A stretch of 56,962 nucleotides of DNA from Acanthaster planci (taxonomy: Eukaryota > Echinodermata > Asteroidea > Valvatida > Acanthasteridae), in the NCBI RefSeq assembly GCF_001949145.1, contig NW_019091788.1, positions 4,585-61,546 on the forward strand, written 5' to 3'. The translations under genes were made by a program, and so were the position numbers. Positions 23,098-36,800 of this stretch are shown here, piece after piece (within the stretch, counting starts at the first letter, position 1; each line of letters begins with the position of its first letter). The notes below the pieces were generated by a model that saw only the letters and a program-made list of their open reading frames with translations, did not search any database and was not told the DNA's origin.

Positions 23098-26000
23098 ATG
23101 TCAGTTTGTCAAATTCATCTTGTCTCTCTCCTCATCAAAGAACACTTTGGTGACATTGTAGAGAAGGTCTGCACTCACCTCATCAAGAATGGTGCGAAAC
23201 CTTTACGTATTGCCTCCCAGGAAACTGGACTCAAACTTGACCAGGTCAGTTAATTCTGAAATTGTGCGGGGCAGAAGGGGTTTACTTGTATATCCGACAC
23301 CATGACAGTTACACGTAAATAGTTTTGCGGTGTTTGTTAGCATTGATTTAAGCATAACACTTTAGGTGTAATACATGTATGGGGAAATTGAGTAAACTTG
23401 AAAGTGAAATGGTCATGCAAATTCAAGTCTTGGAAGTCTAGACCTTGCAAACAAAATTTTAAATCCCTCCAGGCCATGATGGAAGAATGAAGCCCCAACT
23501 ACTAAGCCTAGGCCTGTTTCACCATAATGAAGTTCTCATCCCAGTTGAGCTAAGAATATGACATTTTCAAACTTTAGAAGAGCACGTTGTCAGGCATGTA
23601 CTTAAGATAAGATGCTTAACTGGCAAAAGAAATGGTTTATAAAATGACAACAAAAACACAAGATAACAAAGAAGAAATGGGCTAGCATGACTGGGATGGC
23701 ATATGGACTCTGACAGTAGTGACCCCTGCCAGGAACTTGAAACCGTATCTACCAACTGAACTATCTAGCCCTCTGTTGTTGGTTCCTTTTGTTTGTAAAT
23801 TTATTTTGTTCAGGGGCACAAACGTCCTACTCTATAGTCACCAGATCCCTAATTTTGCCACATAATGTCATGCCTGTTTTTTATGGTAAGTGGCGAAATA
23901 ATGGACCTGGCGACTGTACAGTCACAGACGTTAGTCAGCTGTTAAGCAGGGAAAGAGTTCCATATGCAAACATCACAAATTTTCCCTTGCAATTTATTAG
24001 CCATTAGAAGGGGATAGTATGGCCTAAAAAGTCAAAATTTCACAGAGGAAATATTGAAAACTTACATAGAGAACGCTTGGAATTTTTCAGACAAGTCTCA
24101 TAGGGTAAGTGTACAGGGTGTCAAGTGATATCTCGTTATGGAACTCTTTCATTCAGCAGGTATCCATGTAAGAAGCAAACACCAACCACATCATGTACAA
24201 TGTAGGTACATGCATCATGTAGGTACATGTATATGTACAACCAGGCTAGAGTCATGCCCAAAGTCACGATACATGCATCAGCCATGTTGTAAGCCTAGGA
24301 AGTGTTACATATAACTCAGAGAGGATACAGCTTGTTTGAATGCAAAAGGATTTGTAGGAGCGTGGTATGAACCTGTAACCTCTGAACATACATGTACATG
24401 CTTGGCGTGTATATGTGGGGGTTTTATTCCAGTCTATTTTCCTTTTTTTTTTAAATCCTGTCAATAAGTGTAATTTTTTAAAATGTAGGCCTAACATGAA
24501 TGAAGGTAATGCATTGTTTGAACTGTTCATTGTGGAAGAATTATTAATCAATGTTTCCTTAAATTCTGATAATTGTGTGTTAATTTTTGGCAGGTGCGGA
24601 AAGCATTGTGTGTCCTTATCCAGCACAATATTGCGTCATTTGGCCTACACAAGCGGGGCTTTGTAGAGTATACAGCCAGCGTGGATCGGGCCCTGCTGTT
24701 GGTGCGGTACCCGCGCTACATCTACTGTGCCAAGACGCTGTACGGGGATGCGGGTGAGCTGATTGTTGAGGAAATTCTCCAACATGGCCAGATGATGATG
24801 AGCAGCATGGTGGCTCGGGTAACACAGAGGCTGTCGGAAGGTATAGGACATTGGAAACATATGGCCAAGTGGGTACGGATTGCACTGGTAGCTTCTGATC
24901 ATAGGGTCCCTGTTTTCAATCCTAGCAGGCGGTTACATGTTGTGACCTTGGGCATGTCACTTTTACCCCTACGTGCCTCTCTCCACCCAGGAGTAGATGG
25001 GTACAAGTACCTGCGGGGGCAGATGGGGTAATTGTGGTTAGTTTTTTGTATCTGCTATTACAGTCGCCAGTGAGCTGAGACTATCTTTGAGTGTTTAGGT
25101 GTTGTAAACCCAATGAGGAAGGATATATCTGCACCTCTGAATGACAAACCCTGTGCCTCATCAATGCTTCGATATTATTGCTGTTATCAAATTGGTAAAC
25201 AGGAGTAAAATGTGTGTAGGGCGTGTGATACATGCAGTGGATGAAAATATGCATGTAGTGCAGAAACTCTGCCAACAAGCTATTTTTATCAATCAAGGTC
25301 TTCATTTTGATGTATCACTCAGTTTGGCATCGTGGTAAAAATAGATACTCAGGTAGAAATGTTGAGGTTTCATATTGATTGATATTGCGCAAGATTCTTT
25401 AATAGGCCTGTGATTCAAATGTGGCTCTGGTGTCTTTGGACCCGATTTGGTCGGTTAGGTCAAATGTATATCCATTGCAATTTTTGTACACCTCATGCAG
25501 ACGTTGGTCAGTGACCACAGCTTTTTATAATGTTCAGGTGGACAGCCAGTCACCGCAGACGACGTCAAGGAGAAGATGGAGGACCTGATCCACACCCACT
25601 TCCTCCAGAGGGTACCAGCCCCACCTACTAACAATGGCAACACCACAGATGCCAATGTTGCCATCCCCAAGCTGTTCATCAGTGAGCAAGACCTGTACAG
25701 GGTACCGGCAAGCATTGAAGTAACACGTAAGCACCCACTATCCTTTGTTCACATTCATAACTGCATGCTGTTGCGAATAATTTGAAGCACCATTTTAACT
25801 TTTCAGCCAACATCATCTGTGTCAGTTTTTTACCAAGCTTCTTGTGGATACCCAAGAGCTTTGAACCTTTTCTGGTCTTGAAAAGATTGCTGTTCACCTA
25901 AGTGGCACTGAATTCCAGTTTTGACCAAGGTTTTCTGCTTGCAGTAAAATGTCTTGTTTTAATGTATGTGTATTTTGCAGCAAAATGTATGTACATGTAG

Positions 26001-29000
26001 ATATTTCAATATTGACTGCATGTGGTAAAAAGTTTAAAATTGTGAAATACTCATATTGTGCTGTTTCATTGTATTTTTGACTTGTGCTTGTTTTGCCCTA
26101 TTTTGCCAGAAGTAGAAAAGGACAGCTCAAAACGGAAAAGATCAACAGAAGATGATGACCCACAGAGATCCAGTAAAAGACTCAAAATAGAGAATGCAGA
26201 GGTACAAAAACTCAAAATGATTTGAAATTTTTGCTAAGCTGTGTCCAGATTTCTATAACTTAATTATAACTTACAACATTTACAATGCACTTTCCACAAT
26301 GTTTCAAAGTCCCAAGTTGATAGATCATTTCTAAAAGGATGTGGCTTTCATTGGGCAGAAAATCAAAATTTTCTTTTAGCTCAGGATGGATTTAAAACCC
26401 CCCCAAAACTGTCTGTAATCATCTGTGTTTTTAAAGTAAACAATTGTTCTAGCGAAGAAAATAATTTGTATATTTTGTCCATGAAATTTTTACCTGCTTT
26501 AAGAAAGTGAGAATGAAATTACAATAAACAAAGTTCTGAGATTTTGATGTGCATTGCTTGGAGCAATAAAAGTATCCAGTGATGTATAAATGAAAGGTTT
26601 GCCTGGTACCCTGTTTGCGTGGTACCCTTGCTAAGACCTTAACAGTCAGCAAAAAGCACACTTTTTGATGAACAAAAATCAGTCGTGCATCATTTGTATA
26701 ACCTTATGGCATGTGTCAGTCCCACAAGGTACTGACACATTCTATCACTCACGCCCAGAATCAATTATTACAAAATTGTTGAGGTTACACCGAGCTTACA
26801 GTCCTCTGTATAACCTCATCAAACAATGGAACAGATTTGTCATTAATTGGCTGGTGTAGAGATGTTTTGGGCCATCTGGTACTTCATCCAACAGATTCCA
26901 TCAATGGCTGATTTCAGTATTCCACCCAAATCTAAAGAAGTTCAATGAGAAAACCAGATGATAACATGTTTGTGTTGGGGGAGGAGGAAGCAAAATGCAT
27001 GATATATGCCTTTATACCACTCCGGACAAATCCCGTGTAATCAGAGGGGAATACGAAATCTGTGTCTGAACATTTTTATGTTCAAAGTTGCCTGCGTTGG
27101 TTTCAAATCTGTTGACTTTTAGACAGAAGGGAGAAAACTGGCACTTTTCCAACCTTTCCATCAACATTTTTTAAATTAACCAACTCCCTTTGATATGTAT
27201 CTTGTCAAATCATACCCAAATCTGAGGATGTAGCCCTGTGCACGGTTAATGAATTCTCATCTTTCTTGGCAGCATGCAGCCGATGAGGGTATCCTTTGGC
27301 ATTTGAACTTTGAGCGGTTCCACAAGTATCTACTGGACCATGAGATAGTGCAGGCCGTGAGTCGCAGGATAGACTGGGTAAGTATCTTGACGATGTCAGA
27401 GATTTTACCCGCAGTATTGCAACAGAGTTACACCTTTAAAAGACAGTTTTTCCATTTTCAGATCAGCCGTCTCAAGCGGTGCACCTGCGTTCTGGTGCTC
27501 TAGTTGTAAGGGGCCATTAGAATGGTACATGCATGCGGCTGAGAAAAACTGGATGGTTAAAATCACAACTATATAACACAGTATCCCCTCTGCATAAACT
27601 GTGACTTTATTGCATGTCTGTGGCTAAGATCAATAATACAGTCCTACCGCAACATGTTCTGTGTTAGAATGCAGCGGAGGTGGTTCGCACCATGCTGAGG
27701 ATTAGCGAATTATCCACGGGGCTGGAGGACAAGTTGTCCAAGCCCATCTCCATCAATGATCTGATGAGGCATCTACCCGTTGAGAACCGTATGAAGTTTG
27801 GCATCGTGGAACAGTACTTCAAGCTACTCTCTGATGACCAGGTAAGGCAAAAAAAATTCCTGAAGACCAGCGGATGCCCTGATTGCAAAAACTTGAAAGT
27901 CTCCCAATACTCTAGTAACATAGGCTGTGTCCGTATTACTTGACTGCAGCTTGAAATTACACCCTGCTATGGGAGGTTGCTGCAGCTACAACCTATGGCC
28001 TCACCACTCAAAAAGCCATAAAAGGTTTTTATAAAGAAATCGTTAAAGTTTTGGCTCACCATTAAACAATGTTTCCCGCCCCCCCCCAAAAAAACAATTT
28101 TGGTTCTGCATGTCAATCTGATGTGTCTGCAAAGACCCGCTCTCCTATGAAAGACAAGAGATGAAATTTGTAGCACTAACCTTCCCTTAGGGCCGGCGAC
28201 CATTTAGACCCGGTTTGAAAAGGGCCCCCCCGTATGCTCGCCCTGTTGCAAAAACCCCTTTCATACTGGCCTGGCTACCAGCCTGGGATGCTGGACTGGT
28301 TGTTGATCTGGAACTTCTCCATCCTGGGTTCTATTGTTTGCAAGTACTGGTACATTTAATCTATCCCAGAAGGAACATGCTTGTAGTTTTTAATCCTTCA
28401 GCTGTATACAATGTTTACACTAATCCGCTTAGACCCCTATTCATCTGTGGAAGCATGGAGGGGGAAGCCTTTCATCAGGGAATTTGAAATGCGGATGTGC
28501 AGATAGGCCTCATATCGGCCTGGAGTAGCCTGAATACCGGACAGGCATTATACAGGGTGGGCTACGGGGGGGGGGGGCCCTTTTCAAACCGGGTCTAAAA
28601 TGGTTGTGGCCCTTAGCTTTCAAAATCAACCAAAGAGGTATGGAAAGATTATGGCAAACGATGCCAAGGAAATTTCCAGTTGGGTCAAGGGTAGGCTAAT
28701 TTTTAAAAAGAAGGCGAGAGTCAAGAAATCATCATGTATATGCACATTGGGTAGCAATGAAGAACCCCAGTGAATCAGAAGTGGGGCTGTAATCAAGTCC
28801 ATCATAAGCCGTCCACAAGCTACTCAAATGAACTGTGGTACAAGCATTCCTTTGGCATTGAAGACCTTTTTACTTAGAACTGGTCATGGAAACGGACTTG
28901 TGACTTGACTGCAGCCCTGATCTCAGGTTCATCATGTAAATGTCTTCAAGAGCTGACTGGTTTGTCCCATATTCCCTTCTAGACTGGAATCGTGAAAAAG

Positions 29001-32000
29001 ACTGACGAGGCCGGAGGAGGCACATACATCATTGGTATCCTTGAATGAAACTGGAAAATAAAACAAAAAAGGCAAATCAACCATTGAGGCCAATCTAGAA
29101 GCCATAAAGGGAATGGAAAATGATCCAGTCTGTTTCTCTTGAGCTGGCTGGTAATAAAAAAATTAGAAAGAGTTTTTGTTTTTGCATTAATCTGGCAGCT
29201 TTGGAAATGGGCATCCTCAGGATTGCCAGGGGCAGGCATCCAGATAAAAGAGAGACTTTGAAAAAACAAGCTCAATCAGGTTTATTTTTCTGTCAGTTTT
29301 ATTTTTTCTTTTGAACATTTTTACCTATCACTGAGGATTCATTGTAAAAATAAGAGTTGAACTGGGTCGAATTGAATTGAATTGTACTTTTCAAAGGGCA
29401 TCGTTTTACATGAAGCATCTCAAACCTGCATTGTCCCAAGATTGAAGATTAGCTGAAAAATAATGAAGGGTAAAGTGCAGTACTTTCTGTACTTTGGATG
29501 AGCATCAACAATAGAGGAGAAAAGGCGGTGTTCCCCTCATTCATGGTTTTTTAAACTCATTGCTGAAGTAGGCAACATAGAATACCACTGTCCAGCTTCA
29601 TTTGTAATCTATGCCCAGATGTAAGTGGCATTGTGGAGAGTGGACGACCGCCAGCTTTAAGACTCTGATTCTCCTTGACCAGTGCTGGACAGATTTCCAG
29701 AATGCCTGTCGTGCTCTGGTGGTCTCCACCATCGAATCGGTGGTGCAGGAAAGGTTCGGCTCCAAGAGCTTTCGCATCTTCAAGACCCTACTGCTCAAGA
29801 AGTACCTGGAGCAGAAACAGGTCAGTCCAAGGCAAGCAGGTGGACATGGAGAATGTCCCACTTGGGATCTAATAACCCAAAGGATGTAAATGATATTGAA
29901 TGACTTTGCATTGGGGATGTTCATTCTATATTAGGTTTTGCTCTTATGCTAACGTATTTGTCCACACTGCATTGTAAGTGTAGTCCGAGAGCTGCGGAAT
30001 AATCAAAAGCTTGCTCAGGTGGGATTCGAACCCACGACTCCCTGTGTACCAGTGTAGAAGCCCTAACTACTCAACCAATGAATTTGCCTGGCATCATGTG
30101 CTGGCTGGAATCCAAAAGATTTGGAGTAGGGTTGGAGAGGCAATGGAATTGATGCTCCACAGATGCAGTAAATACGTGAAGAGCCATCAAATTTGGTTTG
30201 ATTTTGGTCATGTATTTTGGGTTGCAGCCACATATTGATTGAATACTGACTGTAGTCCTCAGTTCTTGTTACATGAACTCAAGAAGAAGCAAGAGGCTGT
30301 TTGACTTTACTGGTCATTGGTCAGTGAGTAGAGTCCCTGTGTTTTTGGAAGAACATTTTCATTGTATTTTTATAGAGGGGATTCTGGTTGCATGAAACAG
30401 GAGGTTGACAGTTGACTTTGTAACAGTTTTGTTGAGCGATGGAGGCTGACTTGAGTAGTTGGCTACTTGCTGCTGGGTGGAATTTGCATATGCAGGACAA
30501 GTTCCCGGGCGATTTTCAAGATTTTCCATTTTCAAACTTCTTAAAAAATTTACACTTCATTAATTGGACGTTTACACCCAGACAAATGACTATCTGGTGG
30601 ATACTCTAATCTAACAGGCAACCTCCATTGACACCTGAGTATTGCAGCCAGGTGGCACACCCAGTAAAGAGAGCCCAGATTGTGCGGTGTTGCATAATTT
30701 TTTTTGTTCCCAAAATTGGCCCACTGTGTTGCTGAATGGCAGTGGTGTCTTTTCAAATGAAGCCAGATTAACGTGCAGCGTACTGTATCGCTCATTGCTG
30801 GAGTGCTGGAGCACTTTTGTCCCTGGTGGTAATCCGCTGGCGCTGAATGCTGCAAACAGTGGTATACTGTTTCAAAAAAGTGACAGCTTAACTCCACTAA
30901 TGCCAACTAAAAAATGATGGCAATTCAGAGTAGCTTGGTCTTTGTTCCTAGTACTGTCTTTGTTACAAGGCCCAGCCCCTTTGTCTGATTTCGGGCACCC
31001 CCTGGGTATGCGTACAAACCCAAGGTACCCGGTACTGGGAACCCGTAGGCAGGTGGTTAAAACTGTAAAATTAAGTTTCTTACCCATGCAACTTGGCCAT
31101 TTGACAGTTTTAGTTCCTCACCACAGGTGGAGGAGTTTGCTCTCATCCCAGCCAAGGAAGCCAAGGAGCTCCTCTACAAGATGTTCTCAGAACACTTCGT
31201 TACCGTGCAGGAGATTCCCCGCACTCCGGACCATGCCCCCTCCCGCACCTTCTACCTCTTCATGGTGGAGGTGGGCCAGGTTAGCCGCATGCTGCTGGAG
31301 CGCTGCTACAAGGCTCTGGCCAACCTTGTCTGCAGACGAGCATTTGAGACTAAAGAGAACAAGTGGGTGGCAAGTTTTTTCCTCCCCCATCCTCACCCTT
31401 TCAACCCTTACAGGGCAATGAAATGGGTAAATGCCTATCACAAATTCATTGTGAAGGAAGTTCAGGTGTTACAATGCACGCTCAGTTTGCGTGCACATTT
31501 CATATTGCAGAAGCGTTGACCCTTGTTTTTGATCAAATTATTATGAACTAATTCCGGAAAGTAGTGAAACCGAGGCTTCCTAAAGAGCCCCCCTTGGCAC
31601 TATAGTTCGTTCACATGCCTCAAGAAATCTGTGGAGGGGAGACCATGAGAGGCAGTTACAGTTTTAGAGGTGGGAGGAAAACCCCAGAGGAACCTTTTGG
31701 GGGAACCCACTGAATCAGGTAGGGTCCGAAAACCTGAATCCACATGTCAGCCCTGGGCAGAGTTCCAAACCCAGACTGCCGAAGGTGAGGAAAGTACCAC
31801 TGCACCAACCTGTCCCCTATACAGGCAACAAAATTATTGCATTTATTCCACAAGGACACTAACAATTAACAGAATTGGCACTAACAGGATGACAGGCTTG
31901 GCTGACATTTTGAATGCTGATGTTTCAGTTTATCCAGCCCCACACATAGACCAATGGATTCTATTTTCGTATACTCCAGAAAGCACAATGTTTGAATAGT

Positions 32001-33683
32001 GTGAGTCAGCCAAAATACGTTTTGTTACCAATTTGCTCTTTAATCAAAAATGGAGGGAAAGACTTGTCTACGAATGCTGCAGTTCATATTTTCACACATC
32101 TTTGCTAATTTTGCTTTCATTTATAATGGCCAAACTGTAATTGTGTTTGTGCATTTATTTACAAATGCGAACTAGTTCCAAGTCAAGTGTTCCATGTTTC
32201 TTTCAAACATGTTTTTAGTGCCCTATTCACTTCATTTCATAATTTGGTTTTAGTTTGTGAGAGCAAACTAGTTAGCTCTTTGTTTTTATTTATCGAAATA
32301 AACAAACCTACTTTGGCATCCTGAGGCAAATGGACATGATGTAGGTGAAAAATATGGAGAGTTCCTATTGACTACATTGTGCAAGTCTAGAACTCAAAAG
32401 CAGTTCCTGTGACTTTTGCCTTGTTTTGTTGAGCACAGTCACATGTTGGAGTGGTTCAGGAACAGGACATTTGGAAGATGGCAGCTTCTAGTTGTTGGGA
32501 TTGCTTTGGAAGATCTACATGTACTTTTAGGGGTTTTATCAGAATTTGCCTGCAGGACCATTTCTTCTCAAATAACACACCTGCATGTGCCAAGCGTTGG
32601 CCCCTAACTCATGATCGTAAATTTTTCTGGGAACTCAGACGCTTGATTGAGAAGTCCCAGCGCGTGGAGGCCATCGCAGCGTCGCTGCAAAGTGACGGTG
32701 CCGACCAATCGCAGACAGCAGAGGTGGAAGATATGATCACACCCTTGGAGAAGAACCAGCTGGAGAAATACCGTGGCAAAATTTCCAAGTGAGCCCTGAG
32801 AGCTTAAATGCAACCCCCATGGAGAATGTTGCTCAGATTCAGTTTAGTGCCAAAGGAGAAATTTGCATCTCAGAACTATTGGTACTGTACATTTTGAATG
32901 AAACTTGCCTGGTAACAGTGTCTTCCCTGTGTGAACCATACATGTATTTGGACAGGGTACCCGCATGTAGGACACATAGCAGTTCAAGTTCATTGGCCCT
33001 CTGATTATAAGCAAGAAAGCCTCGCTTATTGTAGAAAGTTTTGTGCCGAGAGCACATTTTGTGGGAATGAATTCAGGCTTTTCTGTCTGCTTACATTCTG
33101 CCTGCAAAAACTCTGAGCTTTACAGTGTTGGAACAGAGTTACATGTAACGTGTCAACACTCTGAGTTGGCAATAACTGGAGAAATTTTTTTGCACTTAAC
33201 AGAGCTGTGAAAATGACCTGGCTTGTTAGTGCCTTCCCAGTGCAAACATTCAGTGAGCTTTCAGAATACCGCCCTCAGTGTTCCAGGTTTTGAAAAGGGC
33301 TCCCCAAAATAGTTGACCTCAGTGAGATTTCCAAAATTTATATCCATGCACCACACTGTGTATGATTGATTGTTTCTTCCGTCAACATTTCCTCTATTAG
33401 CAGAGACTTTTGGCGGCGGCGTTATACGTGTTAGCATTGTGACCTACAGGTATAGCCAGTGTAGGGGAAAAGTAGAAAAAAAAGCAGGGATGTTTTTTGC
33501 ACATGAAGTCATCTTTGATGTTGTTATGTTCAAATGATGAATGTGCGGTTTTGCTGTTTCATGTGAATGCACTTTTCTGACTGGGTCATTCCATTTATTT
33601 GCAGGTTGGAGCAGAGTGAGCTGCAGGTGGACTGTACCATTTTCACATTGGGTAACTTCTTGCTACAGGAGGCTGGTAGCTGA
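23098..33683 (+). CDS. POLR3C: RNA polymerase III subunit RPC3 (RPC62), 11 exons
   Basis: Exons: 23098-23244, 24594-24840, 25538-25726, 26110-26201, 27273-27377, 27668-27841, 28983-29034, 29693-29820, 31127-31362, 32639-32788, 33605-33683 (TGA). All junctions are GT-AG and phases agree, giving 532 aa against 534 in human. Colinear landmarks: LLIKEHFGDIVEKV (10-23), VRKALCVLIQHN, KRGFVEYTASV, VRYPRYIYCAKTLYGDAGEL (first winged helix), AAEVVRTMLRISEL, STIESVVQERFGS, EEFALIPAKEAKELLYKM, EIPRTPDHAPSRTFYL, ETKENKRLIEKSQRVEAI and the C-terminal coiled region. Exon 4 encodes a charged linker with basic clusters (KRKR, SKRLK). In the family the protein forms a Pol III subcomplex with RPC6 and RPC7 that serves open-complex formation and initiation. 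Introns 2, 6, 8 and 9 carry SINEs, a Harbinger-like MITE and a dispersed repeat. The last residues (after the TIF motif) diverge from vertebrates, so the terminal exon end is slightly less certain. Confidence 0.95.
23690..23775 (-). repeat. tRNA-like SINE fragment in POLR3C intron 1
   Basis: Read on the minus strand, TAGTTCAGTTGGTAGATA resembles a Pol III A box and GGTTTCAAGTTCC a B box. The spacing is shorter than in a tRNA, so this is a deleted SINE head and not a tRNA gene. Confidence 0.4.
24865..25035 (+). repeat. tRNA-derived SINE in POLR3C intron 2
   Basis: A weak tRNA-like head (with TTTTCAATCCTAGC near the B box) is followed by the body GTGACCTTGGGCATGTCACT, then CTCTCTCCACCCAGGAGTAG and ATGGGTAC. 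The same body recurs at 41257-41540 and, inverted and degraded, at 40160-40355. Confidence 0.6.
28187..28615. mobile_element. PIF/Harbinger-like MITE in POLR3C intron 6
   Basis: A 423-bp element (28190-28612) with about 45-bp terminal inverted repeats. The left end is GGGCCGGCGACCATTT then AGACCCGGTTTGAAAAGGGC. The right end in reverse complement is GGGCCACAACCATTTT then the same AGACCCGG block. It is flanked by direct TTA (28187-28189 and 28613-28615). A TWA duplication with GGGCC ends is typical of PIF/Harbinger. No transposase is inside. Confidence 0.75.
30012..30085 (-). repeat. tRNA-like SINE head in POLR3C intron 8
   Basis: On the minus strand TGGTTGAGTAGTTAGGGC is A-box-like, and GTGGGTTCGAATCCCACC is a near-perfect B box about 30 bases on. 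There is no convincing acceptor-stem pairing, so it is treated as a SINE head rather than a functional tRNA. Confidence 0.5.
30468..30993 (+). repeat. Dispersed repeat copy 1 (POLR3C intron 8)
   Basis: About 520 bp that match the reverse complement of 38327-38840 over the whole length. Shared blocks: GATTTTCCATTTTCAAA, GGACGTTTACACCCA, CTAATCT-ACAGGCAACCTCC, GTAAAGAGAGCCCAGA, TGTTGCATAATT, GGAGCACTTTTGTC, AAAAATGATGGCAATTC, TTTGTTACAAGGCCCAGCCC. Identity is roughly 75-80% by eye. It encodes nothing recognisable; probably a non-autonomous transposable element. Confidence 0.7.
31655..31835 (-). repeat. tRNA-derived SINE in POLR3C intron 9
   Basis: On the minus strand GGTTGGTGCAGTGGTACTTT (A box region) is followed by CTGGGTTTGGAACTCTGCCC (B box region). 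A body with CCTACCTGATTCAGTGGGTT then CCCCCAAAAGG follows. Degenerate, non-coding. Confidence 0.55.
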
Positions 33684-33845
33684 TGCGATACCTGGGCAGG
33701 TCCTTCTGTCGCTTTGCCCCTGGGCTGTGAGTTATTATCGCGCCAAGGGCCTCTTCACACACATGCCCATTGAACAGGATTCTTTTTAGGAAAAAACTTG
33801 GAACATGTCAGTTTCAGAGAGCCAGTTTACATCATGCAGTGCCAC

Positions 33846-33851
33846 AATAAA
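33846..33851 (+). terminator. POLR3C polyadenylation signal
   Basis: First canonical AATAAA after the POLR3C stop codon, 163 bases downstream, in CCACAATAAACAG. Assignment by position only. Confidence 0.5.
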
Positions 33852-36800
33852 CAGCCAAGTTCAGAAACCTGAGCAATTGTACAACAAACTGCATTCTGAC
33901 AAATGTTAAAACATTAGTCGGTACTGCATTGGGGAGCTGGTCAGCACACTGGTGTACACAGGTCCAGGCCACTCTTTGTCACATAGCCAGTCACGTTTTC
34001 TGCCCAAGGGGCCAAACCCTCACAATGTGAAACTAGGCAGTGTGACCTTTGATCTCTATATATTGACTGCATAGCGTGCCAAGACTGAGTACTGAGTGAA
34101 CGCCACCAGGTGCCATACTTGGAGGCACTATGTGCATTATCAAGTCCCACAACAGTAACCTGTCATGTCAGGACTCTTATACGCTAAGTTTGTTTTTATT
34201 TATGCTCTGAGTAATCAAACAGAAAGTTTTCTTGATCTTTTACCTGTGAATTATTTCATTATCTCTTTATACTGCTCAAACACTTGGAAAATCTATAATT
34301 GTGCATGGCCTATCCTGCTTGGAATGTGGTGGCAGCCCTCTTTGGAGGTCTAGCTTTAGTGAGCAGGTCATGGAAAATCCTGGGGAAAAAAGCTGTCCTG
34401 GAAAGTCATGGAAATGTGGTGAAAAGGTGTCCTGGAATCCTGTTGGTTGAGGAAAAAAATGGAAGAGTCGTGGAAATCAAGATCATGTCAGGATCATTAT
34501 GATGGGTTGCTTATGATGTGAAAACAGAATAAAGATAAATTTATATGTCAATCTGAAGTAGTGGCTATGGCAGTCTTCCAAATCACAATACCAAACAACT
34601 TTTCTCTGCAGTCATCAAACTTTGATTTTTAGATTTTTGTGGGAACCCTGATTGAGCCATAAAGACCTATTTTAGGTTGCCTTCTTCGTTAACGTATTAC
34701 CAAATACCAATTGTCAGAGATTATTTGTATACTGAAAATAAAGTAGGATTTTTAAAGATTTTTTTATACTCAATACATCTTATTATCAGGAAAGACTGAT
34801 ATTTGAGGCTTGTCCGTCATAGCAAGTGATACTCGGTGATTACCTCAGTGTGTGGAAATCTGAATTATAAACAACCCAGAGTATATCCAGACAACTTTCT
34901 GACACTTGTTTTCTGTCCTCCAGTAATGGACAGATAAGACAGAATTTCACACAGAGGAATTTGGGGTTGAGTGTTCCACAGTCTTCACTCCCAAGTCTGG
35001 TAAAGATTAAATTGACTTACCCAATAACTTCTAGTGACTTCCCAGGGTCTAGTTTATTTGCCAATGTAACAACCAGAACTGAGTCATAGCCTTGTTATGA
35101 TTCACAGTAGAGTTAGTCTAAACTGCATGCACAGTAAATAGAGGGCAAATTGGCGCGAGCTCACATTCACAGTCGTGGTGAATAACCACTAAAACTTTGA
35201 TGAATGCTCACTTGCACATGGCCATGAAAATCAATTTGTAACCAAGGATGTTTTGGATAGAAGTAAGCGACTTTGTGTGGAGTATTGTTAGTGTAAGGTA
35301 GCCATTCCAGAGCACATGCAACGGCAAAGCTGCATGTGAGGATGAATACTCTAGAGTAAAAGAGACATGCAAATTGACCTTTTTGAACTTAGGTGTAAAT
35401 AGAAGATGTGTTAAAAGAGCGGCCCACAACACACTTAATTACAGTTCATATTACATTTGGTTTAACGGTGTGGGTGCTGCACTCTGGTTTGTAAAATATG
35501 GCATTTTGAAACATCGGAAATCGTTTGGCTCAAGGTCAAATGGTGTATCCTATGTTGTATCCATTTGAAGTTGCCTGCAAAAGTATTCATGGAACATATA
35601 GAGAGCCATCAATTAAAATTAATGTGTTTTGTTAACCCTTTAATCAAAGCAAAAAGAAAAACAACTATGCACTGAAGAAGCTTCAACAATTTCCTGGCTG
35701 GTTTGATATGCATGAATGTCAAAGAGATTTTAACTGTTAACCTACAGTGAAATCAGGAAGAGTACTAATATGTTAAGAGGATGTGTAAACATGATCTGGC
35801 TATCTGCATACACAGATACCTCTGTCTGATATTTATATCAGAATAGCCACTACAGTATATCTTGCTTGCCTTTTTTGCAAGTCCAAATTTTGAGCCAAAA
35901 AGTCGTACCGTTATGTTGTGGTCAGAGGCTTTCTTCACCAATTTATCATGGTGTTTGCAAGTAATGCTTATATGAGGTTGTGGACAAGTGCAGTAATTAT
36001 GCTACAGGGCAAAGACCTGGAAGAATTTAAGAAGTCCAGAGAGACATTGGAAACTAGAATGCATTTACAGTTTCAAACCCAGAGAAACGTTTTAATTCTG
36101 ACTATATGTTATACATTGCAGCAATTGTAACATGATTCTTAAAATACGTATAGTCACTTCATACTCACTGAGAATGCGTAGTGAAACTGATGTCAAACAT
36201 TCACAGAGGCATTCGTCGCATTTGTTGTCCAAATTTTTAGCATGAATACTCAATGCGGCATCACAAATTCTCAATTTGTTTTGTGCTGAGTATGAACTGA
36301 CCTGTTGTCTGTGCCAGTCACCAGTTATATTAAACACAATGAACAGAATAGAGAAATAATGAAATCTTTCATTAACAAGACTTAAGGAGCAACCTTCCAG
36401 CTCCAGGGCCAAGGTTTTGTGACCAGCTGAACTTCCCTTATTAAAACAAAAAAACCTGCTCCATTCTGTTCCAAGGCTGCTGTTTTACATCACGGCACAT
36501 ATATACACATTATGCAGCAAGTTACATCTCACTTTTTAATTTGGACATACATGTATATTTGTTATTTTTGTTTCAAAATATATACTTAGGAGTATTTGAT
36601 GAAAATTGTGGTTCGATTTTCTCTTGAGGTGGATACATGGTGGGCTCCTTTGAAAGAAAATTACCCAACCCCTCCCCCCCCCAAAATGACCCTTATTACA
36701 ACACTTCTTCCATCAACATGTTGGCAAAATTCACACACAAGTATATCTACATGCAGTTTCAAAGCAAGTTGGAGCAGGTGTGCATGGGAATTTTGCTGGA

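Noticed and set aside
29611-29692. Longer upstream extension of POLR3C exon 8, or an acceptor at 29700
   Set aside because: Phase from exon 7 requires the acceptor at 29691-29692; this restores exact residue-for-residue alignment length with human RPC3, while the other choices shift the frame or insert unrelated residues.
30012-30085. Functional tRNA gene on the minus strand
   Set aside because: The B box is very good, but acceptor and anticodon stems do not pair convincingly; SINE head is more likely.
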